In this document: piece after piece, positions 1 to 5,580 of the stretch
Numbering within the stretch: the stretch's first letter is position 1
How the letters are laid out: each line of letters begins with the position of its first letter
Source: CALXZG01 sp034184445
GTDB lineage: Bacteria > Pseudomonadota > Alphaproteobacteria > CAAHEQ01 > UBA3637
Assembly (NCBI GenBank): GCA_034184445.1
Contig: JAXFZX010000004.1
Coordinates: 1 to 5,993 of the forward strand
Length of the DNA: 5,993 nucleotides
Direction of reading: 5' to 3'
The notes under the pieces: model-generated
Databases searched by the model: none
What the model was told of the DNA's origin: nothing
The model's input: only the letters and a program-made list of their open reading frames with translations
Position numbers and translations under genes: made by a program

Positions 1-478
1 GTTCTATTATCCAACGACGTTGGCCAACCTCGGCATCCCACTTAACATATTCTGCGCGATCTTCAAGGGAAGGTTCTCCGACCTCAGGCCGACCCAACAT
101 CGTAAAGTTTATAGCACAATTGGCGTGAATTTCATGATGTCGCGGAAAAGATTTATGGAATTGGTAAGGGCAATTTTTTAAAATATCCTGTAAAACGGGA
201 TAAAAGGCGTCAAAATCAATCATATTATTGGCGTTATAGATTTCCTTGCCATTGCGATACAGAGTATTGCCCATATTGCACCAATAATCTATATTGGGAT
301 TCATCAATATCTCTGGGGGCATTTGCTCTTCCATATCAGGAAAGGGAGAACCCGTCACAATTGCAAATTTAAAATGGTTGGCAAAGGCTACAATTGTTTC
401 TGCCATTTCGCCACGAATAGGACGACGCGCAACCGTTAAAGTTCCATCGTTATCGGATAAAAAGACTTTTTGTTTCAC
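1..478 (-). CDS. Phosphomannomutase-like HAD-superfamily enzyme (C2B cap), 3' end beyond window
   Basis: This is the N-terminal 159 residues of a HAD-superfamily protein resembling eukaryotic-type phosphomannomutase (PMM), which in the family interconverts mannose 6- and 1-phosphate. Visible: motif I SDNDGTLT (residues 8-15, nucleophile D9 and acid/base D11), motif II VTGS (41-44), then a cap segment with NMGNTLYRNGK (68-78) and INFTMLGRP (123-131) followed by LEDRAEY (138-144). The last two match the PMM substrate-binding stretch of the form NGMLNVSPIGR...ERIEF. Arginines R130 and R141 are kept, but the first arginine of the human-type site is replaced (A119), and about four extra residues lie between R130 and R141. 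The start is GTG at 478. An AGAGGT ribosome site lies at 493-488, and the in-frame stop at 499-497 rules out a longer protein. The C-terminal part with the remaining HAD motifs lies left of the window. It could instead be a sugar-phosphate phosphatase of the HAD-IIB group. Assignment to the PMM-like fold is fairly sure; the substrate is not. Confidence 0.8.
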   Translation of the reverse strand, partial: MKQKVFLSDNDGTLTVARRPIRGEMAETIVAFANHFKFAIVTGSPFPDMEEQMPPEILMNPNIDYWCNMGNTLYRNGKEIYNANNMIDFDAFYPVLQDILKNCPYQFHKSFPRHHEIHANCAINFTMLGRPEVGEPSLEDRAEYVKWDAEVGQRRWIIE

Positions 479-509
479 TTGAAAATTACCTCTACTTTAA
501 AATAAGCAT

Positions 510-538
510 ATTTTACACTTTTTTTAAACAAAATACAA
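510..538 (-). promoter_or_regulatory. Possible sigma70-type promoter of the PMM-like gene
   Basis: On the minus strand, TAAAAT (515-510, five of six matches to TATAAT) is preceded by a 17-nt spacer and TTGTAT (538-533, three of six matches to TTGACA). Transcription would begin near 503, giving a leader of about 25 nt before the GTG at 478. The gap between the M48 gene and this gene is only 78 bp, so read-through from the lemA operon is also possible. The -35 is weak and the region is AT-rich, so chance is a real alternative. Confidence 0.35.
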
Positions 539-556
539 TCATTTTTGATGATGTTT

Positions 557-1540
557 TTATGACATTTCTTCTAAACGGCGAATGCGATCCTCAATGGGAG
601 GATGGGTATCCAATAAGTGGGATACGGTGTCAGGTGAAAAAATACACATAGAGGCAAAAGCATTTGTTTCCGCCAAAACCGGAACTGTCGGATTTTCGGA
701 TATTTTGACAAGGGCATCAATAAGTGCTTGCGGATGGCGGGTTAGGTGGGCACTTGTAGCATCAGCCTGAAATTCCTGAGTGCGTGATATGGCCATATGG
801 ATAAAAGGGGCAACCAATAACCGAAATAAGTAAAATCCAAATCCAAGAGCCAATAAAATAATGATGATACCGCCGCCTTTCCCGCGATTGCTTCTGCCCC
901 CACCACGAATACGCAGTAAAACCTCTCCCATTAAGCCAATGACACCAATCCCCGTGATAATAAACAGGTTTAACCGAATATCCCGATTCAAAATATGTCC
1001 CACCTCATGGGCGATAACGGCTTCTAATTCTAATGGGGACAATCGTTCTATCAATCCCGTTGTTAATGTAATGGCGGCATTTTGGGGAGAATATCCCGTG
1101 GCAAAGGCATTTAAAGCCCGACTTTGCAGTAAATATACTTGCGGGGTTGGAATACCTGCGGCCAAAGCCACATTTTCAACCGCGTGAAAAACACGAGTAT
1201 GTTCCGGATCGTTTGGACAAAGATGGGAACCCGTTAGCCCTAAGATCAGATTTTTTCCTTGCAAAAACGAAAATAAGATGATGAGCACGGCGGCTAAAAG
1301 GACAATGAATAAAATAAGAGTTAAATTATCGTTCGTCAAAAGTTGAATGGGTTGATAAGAAACGGGGTGCGTATAATTATTTGAGGCTTCTGAATACGCA
1401 GAGGCATTATAGATAAGTTCAAATAGGCGCAAAAAAACATACACAAACCCCGATAACGCCAATGGGAACAATAATATAAGACCCAGTAATCGCCTGTTAT
1501 TAGAGGCTATTTGCCGATAAACATCTTTGGGGACAACCAT
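557..1540 (-). CDS. htpX: HtpX-like membrane M48 zinc metallopeptidase
   Basis: A 327-residue integral membrane zinc protease of family M48, expected in the inner membrane with its active site facing the cytoplasm, where HtpX homologues degrade damaged membrane proteins. The zinc motif is HEVGH at residues 178-182 (catalytic E179), with the third ligand E256 in the downstream helix TQEFQADATSA. Hydrophobic segments lie near 17-40, 73-93, 190-210 and 224-248. A Gly/Arg-rich stretch (about 210-224) separates the last two. The C-terminal THPPIEDRI motif (312-320) is characteristic of the family. E. coli HtpX is about 293 residues; the extra length is mainly the loop between the first two membrane helices. 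The gene starts 2 nt after the lemA stop and has no clear ribosome site, so translation is probably coupled to lemA. The family call is very sure. Whether it is the true HtpX orthologue or a LemA-associated M48 paralogue cannot be decided here. Confidence 0.93.
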   Translation of the reverse strand: MVVPKDVYRQIASNNRRLLGLILLFPLALSGFVYVFLRLFELIYNASAYSEASNNYTHPVSYQPIQLLTNDNLTLILFIVLLAAVLIILFSFLQGKNLILGLTGSHLCPNDPEHTRVFHAVENVALAAGIPTPQVYLLQSRALNAFATGYSPQNAAITLTTGLIERLSPLELEAVIAHEVGHILNRDIRLNLFIITGIGVIGLMGEVLLRIRGGGRSNRGKGGGIIIILLALGFGFYLFRLLVAPFIHMAISRTQEFQADATSAHLTRHPQALIDALVKISENPTVPVLAETNAFASMCIFSPDTVSHLLDTHPPIEDRIRRLEEMS

Positions 1541-1542
1541 GA

Positions 1543-2103
1543 CTATAATTTAATTTGAGGAGCTTGTTTGACTTTGTCAGCCTCATCCGCATCTAATTCA
1601 AAATAGGACATTTTTTCAAGGTGTAACAGATTGGCCAGAATATTGTTTGGGAAAATGGCGATTTTCGTGTTAAATGTCATGACAACGGAATTGTAAAATT
1701 GCCGTGAAGCCTGAATTTTAGTCTCGGTATCGGATAACTCCTGTTGTGTCGTTGTAAAGCTTTTGTCCGCCTTTAATTCCGGATAACTTTCGCTGAGGGC
1801 AAAAAGGGATTTTAATGTCCCTGATAGGGCGTTTTCGGCTTTTCCCTTATCCGCAGGAGTAATGGCTTTCATCGCCGATGTGCGGGCCTCGGTCACCTTA
1901 ATAAAAGTGTCACTTTCGTGTTTCATGTAGCCTTTTAATAATTCAACTAAATTTGGGATTAAATCATACCGACGCTTTAATTGTGTGTTGATGGTGCTCC
2001 ATGCCTCATCCACATGCTGGCGCGCAACGATTAAACCGTTATAAACAGAAATGATATAAACAATAACGACGGCAATGATGCCTAAAATAATAAGTCCTGT
2101 CAT
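1543..2103 (-). CDS. lemA: LemA family protein
   Basis: A 186-residue protein matching the LemA family in length and sequence. One N-terminal membrane helix (residues about 2-21) is followed by a helical bundle with the family signatures LKRRYDLIPNLVE (42-54), a YPEL segment (107-110), the ETKIQASRQFYN helix (127-138) and the C-terminal YFELDADE (167-174). The molecular role of LemA is not settled. It is found next to M48 membrane proteases in many bacteria, as here, suggesting a shared envelope function. The start chosen is ATG at 2103: an AAGGAG ribosome site sits 6 nt upstream (2115-2110). A frame extending to a TTG at 2154 exists, but that TTG is the first half of the predicted -35 box and adds 17 polar residues before the membrane helix. 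It is first gene of the lemA-htpX operon. Confidence 0.93.
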   Translation of the reverse strand: MTGLIILGIIAVVIVYIISVYNGLIVARQHVDEAWSTINTQLKRRYDLIPNLVELLKGYMKHESDTFIKVTEARTSAMKAITPADKGKAENALSGTLKSLFALSESYPELKADKSFTTTQQELSDTETKIQASRQFYNSVVMTFNTKIAIFPNNILANLLHLEKMSYFELDADEADKVKQAPQIKL

Positions 2104-2125
2104 GTTTTTCTCCTTTTTACAAGGC

Positions 2126-2154
2126 ATCATAATATATTCTATTTTTAAAATCAA
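2126..2154 (-). promoter_or_regulatory. Promoter of the lemA-htpX operon
   Basis: On the minus strand, TTGATT (2154-2149, four of six) and TATGAT (2131-2126, five of six) are separated by exactly 17 nt. Transcription would start near 2119, leaving a leader of about 16 nt that still contains the AAGGAG ribosome site (2115-2110). The surrounding sequence is very AT-rich, as expected for a promoter. It lies about 100 bp from the divergent promoter at 2251. Confidence 0.65.
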
Positions 2155-2250
2155 GGAAAAAATAAAATATCTATAAATACCTAAATAAAGGATATTTTCT
2201 GAATTTGTTCCCTTGCAATTTATGGAACTGGAAGAGACCGGAATTTTTAC

Positions 2251-2279
2251 TTGACATACGGGGAAAGGGAATTTATACT
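2251..2279 (+). promoter_or_regulatory. Near-consensus sigma70-type promoter of the signalling gene-rsmE operon
   Basis: A perfect TTGACA (2251-2256), a 17-nt spacer and TATACT (2274-2279, five of six) form the best promoter match in the window. Transcription would start near 2286, giving a leader of about 16 nt that includes AAGGAG (2291-2296). This places the start codon at the ATG at 2302. The in-frame TTG at 2251 is the -35 box and cannot be translated from this transcript. The near-ideal match suggests strong, housekeeping-type transcription without need for an activator. Confidence 0.75.
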
Positions 2280-2290
2280 GAATGCCAACA

Positions 2291-2296
2291 AAGGAG
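2291..2296 (+). promoter_or_regulatory. Ribosome binding site fixing the start at 2302
   Basis: AAGGAG followed by 5 nt and ATG at 2302-2304. Together with the upstream promoter it decides the start of the signalling protein against the longer TTG-initiated frame. Confidence 0.8.
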
Positions 2297-2301
2297 AGGT
2301 T

Positions 2302-4305
2302 ATGTCGGATACTTTTTTAATCGGTCAGGAAGTCGCTAAGCAACATCTTGCCCAAGTGGCGGAGTCTTTAAACAGTTTGCTGTGGCCGAATGATAAAGAC
2401 CCCTTTTTAACAACGCAAATGATGAATCGGGGCTCTTTTCCGGAAAATTTATCCGTTCTGGCGGGTAATTTAACGGAAGATAGATTGATTCGTTTGTTGC
2501 ACATGCCGGTCGTCAGTGTTATTGATTCCAATGCACAAAAAACATCGGTTCTAAATTTTTCCCGACAACAACCCAATAATCCCGAGGCAGAATGCTTGGG
2601 TATTTTAATGACTTGCCCGACAATTTATTCGTGTGATATTGCACGGATTTTTACCGAAGCCCTTCAAAAACGGCTTTTTTTCTCTAAAAATTTGGCGGAA
2701 AGCATGCATTTGGCGTTGCATGAATCGATTGTGAATGGTTTGATACATGGGAATTTGCAATTGTCCAGTAACTTGCGCCAATCGGCACGAGACTTTATTG
2801 AATACGCCCGTATTCTGAGTGAGCGTCTAAAAGATCCGGCCTACGCACAAAAATCCATGAGCTTATGGGCCTCTTGGACGGATGAACGATTGGAAATCAA
2901 AATAAAAGACGAAGGGGCAGGATATTCCTCAGTCACGAATGTGCCTAAGGCGGCTCAACCGATGCCTCAGGCAAAATCCGGCCGTGGGTTACGCCTTATT
3001 GCGGGAATTGCCGATTCGTGCACTTTGGATGATTTCGGACGTGAAATTACATTGTCATTTTTATTGCATGATCGGGTTGAACATCCTGTATCTAGTGAAG
3101 CCATTGGCGAAAATCATGCAGATGACGAAGTTCAAATGGAAGATCCCGACTTATCGCAAAGTCGTGTGTTGGTAATGGAAGATAATCCCAGTAATCAGGC
3201 CGTTTTAACACGTCTTTTGAATGTGGCCGGTATTACCAACATCCAAATTGCATCCGATGGAATTGAAGGTTTGCATAAGGTATTATCTTTTAAACCGGAT
3301 TTGATTATTTTGGATATTACTATGCCGCGTATGAACGGGCAAGAAGTTTTGTATCATTTAAAGGCTACGCCGGAAACCAAGCATATTCCCGTTTTGGTGC
3401 AAACGGCTTCGGACACACGAGAAATGCGGGAAAAAGCTTTTTCATCAGGGGCGACCGATTTTATTACAAAACCCATCAATCCGCTGGAATTTTTTGCCCG
3501 TGTTAAAGTGCATTTGGAAAACCGAATTTTGATTTACCGTTTGCGTCATCAATTGGATCAAATTGAAACGGAAATGCAAAATGCTCGTCGCATGCAGGTG
3601 GATATGTTGCCCCACAGTGATCATATTCAAGAAGTTTGTGATAAATTTCAAATTGATTTGGCCCAATATTTTGAACCATCTTCTATGTTGGGGGGAGATT
3701 ATTGGCAAATGTTCCCGATAAAGGGAGAATATCTGGGAATATATTTGTGCGATTTTTCAGGGCATGGGGTGGCGGCGGCCTTAAATACTTTCCGCTTACA
3801 CGGCATTATTGCCCAAATGGATAAAAAGAAAATCACTTCGCCAAGCGGATTTTTACAGATGATTAATGAGCGGTTGTTTGATTTATTGCCGCGGGGGCAA
3901 TTTGCAACCTTCTTTTTCGGTATCTATGACCCCAAGGCCAGAACATTGGATTATGCAGCGGCAGGGGCCCCACAACCGTTTTGGATCTCGGGGAAAAAGA
4001 CAACCTTATTGGAAACGGCGGGGATGCCTTTGGGAATTAGGCAAAAAGCAACTTATGAATCGCATCGGATCCAAATGAAACCTGGTGATAATTTAGTGTT
4101 TTATAGTGATGCCTTAACCGAATCTTCATCCGATGAAGGTGAACGGTTAGGAACAGACGGATTTCAAAAAATAGTTGAAAAAAATGTCAAAAATGAAAAT
4201 GCTTCATTGGCGCTACATAACATTATGGGGGCTTTTTTTGAATTTGCACCGCCACCGCCTCCGGATGATGTGACGGCTATTTTGTTCCGGGTCAAGAAAA
4301 AATGA
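2302..4305 (+). CDS. Fused RsbW-type ATPase - receiver - RsbU/SpoIIE-type PP2C phosphatase
   Basis: A 667-residue soluble signalling protein. Residues 1-110 match nothing I recognise. Residues about 110-257 form a GHKL ATPase domain of the RsbW (anti-sigma/serine kinase) type: N box ESIVNGLIHGN (141-151; E141, N145), G1 DEGAGY (203-208) and G2 GRGLRLI (227-233). A linker rich in acidic residues (258-285) leads to a response-regulator receiver domain (288-405) with acidic E293/D294, phospho-acceptor D338 in LDITMP, T368 and K390 before P391, all intact. A helical linker (about 408-432) joins a PP2C phosphatase domain (450-664) with metal-binding GGDYW (464-468, D466), DFSGHG (484-489), SDALTE (602-607, D603) and DDVT (655-658). 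Such domains usually act in partner switching: the phosphatase dephosphorylates a STAS antagonist, the kinase phosphorylates it or binds a sigma factor, and receiver phosphorylation sets phosphatase activity. No STAS or sigma gene is present in the window. The gene overlaps rsmE by 4 nt. Domain calls are very sure; targets are unknown. Confidence 0.93.
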   Translation: MSDTFLIGQEVAKQHLAQVAESLNSLLWPNDKDPFLTTQMMNRGSFPENLSVLAGNLTEDRLIRLLHMPVVSVIDSNAQKTSVLNFSRQQPNNPEAECLGILMTCPTIYSCDIARIFTEALQKRLFFSKNLAESMHLALHESIVNGLIHGNLQLSSNLRQSARDFIEYARILSERLKDPAYAQKSMSLWASWTDERLEIKIKDEGAGYSSVTNVPKAAQPMPQAKSGRGLRLIAGIADSCTLDDFGREITLSFLLHDRVEHPVSSEAIGENHADDEVQMEDPDLSQSRVLVMEDNPSNQAVLTRLLNVAGITNIQIASDGIEGLHKVLSFKPDLIILDITMPRMNGQEVLYHLKATPETKHIPVLVQTASDTREMREKAFSSGATDFITKPINPLEFFARVKVHLENRILIYRLRHQLDQIETEMQNARRMQVDMLPHSDHIQEVCDKFQIDLAQYFEPSSMLGGDYWQMFPIKGEYLGIYLCDFSGHGVAAALNTFRLHGIIAQMDKKKITSPSGFLQMINERLFDLLPRGQFATFFFGIYDPKARTLDYAAAGAPQPFWISGKKTTLLETAGMPLGIRQKATYESHRIQMKPGDNLVFYSDALTESSSDEGERLGTDGFQKIVEKNVKNENASLALHNIMGAFFEFAPPPPPDDVTAILFRVKKK

Positions 4306-4988
4306 TACGTTTGTTTATAAAAGATCCCCTGAACCAACAAGCCACGGTGGCTCTACCAGAAAACCATGTGCACTATCTATTGCATGTGATGCGCCAAAAA
4401 AAAGGGGATGAAGTATCTCTTTTTAACGGGAAAGACGGTGAATGGATTGGGACTATTGATGTGCTAGATAAAAGGCAAGGTGTCATTACGGTCACACGCC
4501 AAATCAAGCATCAGGTGCCTGAGAGACAAATCATCCTGTGTCCGGCCCTAATTAAAAAGGAAAATATGGATCTTGTGTTCCAAAAAGCAACAGAATTGGG
4601 GGTCTCTGAAATTTTTCCCTTATTGACGGATAGAACCGTTGTGCATAAATTAAATATGGCTCGCGCCGAAAGTATTGTCACGGAGGCTGCCGAACAATGC
4701 GAACGCTTAACGATACCAATTATCCATGAACCCCGAAAATTAAGGGAATTATGGAAAGAATTACCGGAAAGAACGCAGGTTGTGTGCCTGAGCGAACGGG
4801 GGCAAAATGCAGGTAAAATAGGGGAGAATACTATACCCGCCCTTTGTGTAGGACCCGAAGGCGGTTGGACCGATACAGAAATTGCGGAATTTAACCGAAA
4901 TAAGGCTGTTTTTTGGCACTTTGGGCACACGATACTGCGTGCTGAAACAGCCTCTATTGTCGCGATGGCCTGTATTCAAAGCCAATAA
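4302..4988 (+). CDS. rsmE: 16S rRNA (uracil-1498-N3)-methyltransferase RsmE
   Basis: A 228-residue SPOUT-class methyltransferase that, in the family, uses S-adenosylmethionine to methylate N3 of U1498 in the 16S rRNA of the 30S subunit. Visible family features: the N-terminal RNA-binding domain with HYLLHVMRQKKGD (24-36), then the knotted domain with QKATELGVSEIFPL (94-107), EQCER (131-135), GPEGGW (184-189) and ILRAETA (211-217). The last two form the cofactor-binding knot. The length is slightly below the usual 230-250 residues and looks complete. The ATG lies inside the upstream stop (ATGA, 4302-4305), so translation is probably coupled to the phosphatase gene and transcription driven from 2251. 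No separate promoter or ribosome site is evident. The link to the upstream signalling gene looks positional rather than functional. Confidence 0.95.
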   Translation: MIRLFIKDPLNQQATVALPENHVHYLLHVMRQKKGDEVSLFNGKDGEWIGTIDVLDKRQGVITVTRQIKHQVPERQIILCPALIKKENMDLVFQKATELGVSEIFPLLTDRTVVHKLNMARAESIVTEAAEQCERLTIPIIHEPRKLRELWKELPERTQVVCLSERGQNAGKIGENTIPALCVGPEGGWTDTEIAEFNRNKAVFWHFGHTILRAETASIVAMACIQSQ

Positions 4989-4989
4989 T

Positions 4990-5057
4990 CCTATCCCCAT
5001 TTTGAAAATATAACCCTATTTAGGGGAAATGTATCCGCCTTAGATAAAACCGATAGG
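4990..5057. terminator. Possible bidirectional termination region (weak hairpins)
   Basis: This sits between the convergent rsmE and small-protein genes. It contains a short stem-loop CCCTA-TT-TAGGG (5014-5025), an ATTTT-G-AAAAT inverted repeat (4999-5009) and an outer pair CCTATC/GATAGG (4990-4995 with 5052-5057). None is followed by a convincing run of T, so this is not a textbook intrinsic terminator. Position is the main argument. Confidence 0.25.
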
Positions 5058-5072
5058 CACCCTTAATTATGT

Positions 5073-5333
5073 TTAGCGTTGGTGCGAAGGAAAATTCAGC
5101 ACGGCAGCCTCTTGAATTGAAGAGTGTTTTGAAGAAACTTTTTTGGGAATTCGCCGATATTGGCGCCGATCAATATCATGGTCATAGGCTTCTGATCCGT
5201 CACCGATTGAACGGTGGATTAATTCCGTGCCAAAAATGTCGGTATATTCTTCTTCAAAGCAACCGGGAGTGGCTTCTTCCCAATCGGGGAGGGATTCAAA
5301 TCCTACTAAATGTTCATCTGAAAAATTACGCAT
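5073..5333 (-). CDS. Small acidic protein of unknown function
   Basis: An 86-residue protein I do not recognise. The N-terminal half is rich in Asp and Glu (for example DWEEATPGCFEEEYTDIF, residues 17-34). The C-terminal half is basic around RRQYRRIPKK (56-65). There is no signal peptide, membrane helix or known motif. Support for it being real: an AAGGA ribosome site (in AGAAAGGAAA, 5350-5341) lies 9 nt before ATG 5333, a TTGACA promoter lies upstream (5388-5361), and the predicted leader is about 20 nt. It fills the space between two plus-strand genes on the opposite strand. A plus-strand frame of similar length (5069-5335) lies on top of it but lacks a ribosome site and promoter. Function is unknown; the charge split could suit a protein- or nucleic-acid-binding adaptor, but that is only a guess. 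Confidence 0.6.
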   Translation of the reverse strand: MRNFSDEHLVGFESLPDWEEATPGCFEEEYTDIFGTELIHRSIGDGSEAYDHDIDRRQYRRIPKKVSSKHSSIQEAAVLNFPSHQR

Positions 5334-5360
5334 GAATATATTTCCTTTCTGATAATAAAA

Positions 5361-5388
5361 AGCCTATCACAAAAATTTATTTTGTCAA
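5361..5388 (-). promoter_or_regulatory. Promoter of the small acidic protein gene
   Basis: On the minus strand, a perfect TTGACA (5388-5383), a 16-nt spacer and TAGGCT (5366-5361, three of six) preceded by TGA, which resembles an extended -10 (TGn). Transcription would start near 5354, about 20 nt before the ATG at 5333. The -10 is poor, so confidence rests on the -35 and the position. Confidence 0.45.
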
Positions 5389-5446
5389 CATTTTTTTTGT
5401 TTCTTTTTTGATGACAAATGATAAAAAAAGTGTTAACATATTGATT
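5389..5446. promoter_or_regulatory. AT-rich divergent intergenic region with palindrome
   Basis: The non-coding stretch between the divergent small-protein gene and the methyltransferase start contains runs of T and A that can pair (CTTTTTT near 5402-5408 with AAAAAAG at 5424-5430) and a perfect 8-bp palindrome TGTTAACA (5431-5438) just before the plus-strand start. A clear plus-strand promoter or ribosome site was not found. The palindrome could be an operator half or chance in AT-rich DNA. Confidence 0.2.
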
Positions 5447-5580
5447 ATGGCTCATAAAACAATTTGTCCTTTCTTTGGTAAATGTGGTGGTTGTCTATAT
5501 CAAGATTTAACCGATGAAACGTATTGTGCTAAAAAGGTTTCCTTTATTATGCGGGCTTTTCGTGACTATGGAAATGACGC
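5447..5580 (+). pseudogene. 5' fragment of a TrmA/RlmCD-family RNA uracil-C5 methyltransferase, cut off at a junction
   Basis: The first ~43 codons read MAHKTICPFFGKCGGCLYQD and continue to RAFRDYG. The pattern C-x5-CGGC-x2-Q (cysteines at residues 7, 13 and 16) is the iron-sulfur-cluster signature at the start of TrmA/RlmC/RlmD-type enzymes, which make 5-methyluridine in tRNA or rRNA using S-adenosylmethionine. A fourth cysteine (residue 27) follows. There is no TRAM domain ahead of the cysteines; an in-frame ATG at 5411 would add only 12 residues. No SAM-binding or catalytic motif follows, because base composition changes abruptly near 5575-5585 and the frame then encodes Arg/Gly/Ala-rich nonsense without family features. 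The end given is approximate. The gene is either broken by an insertion or, more likely, artificially joined to foreign sequence. It has no strong ribosome site. Confidence 0.7.

Noticed and set aside
294..482. Plus-strand frame across the start of the PMM-like gene
   Set aside because: It is the antisense shadow of the HAD motif I region, which is clearly coding on the minus strand.
861..1187. 108-codon plus-strand frame inside the M48 protease gene
   Set aside because: It is antisense to the HEVGH-containing protease; the proline-rich start is the complement of the Gly/Arg-rich loop.
4511..4930. 139-codon minus-strand frame inside rsmE
   Set aside because: It lies antisense to an unmistakable RsmE; its product is Ser/Cys/Phe-rich without motif or ribosome site.
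5069..5335. Plus-strand frame of 88 codons over the small acidic protein
   Set aside because: It has no ribosome site or promoter and its product has no recognisable feature, whereas the minus-strand frame has both signals.
5402..5430. T-run/A-run inverted repeat as an intrinsic terminator
   Set aside because: The stem would be only A-T pairs and it sits between divergent gene starts, where no terminator is needed.
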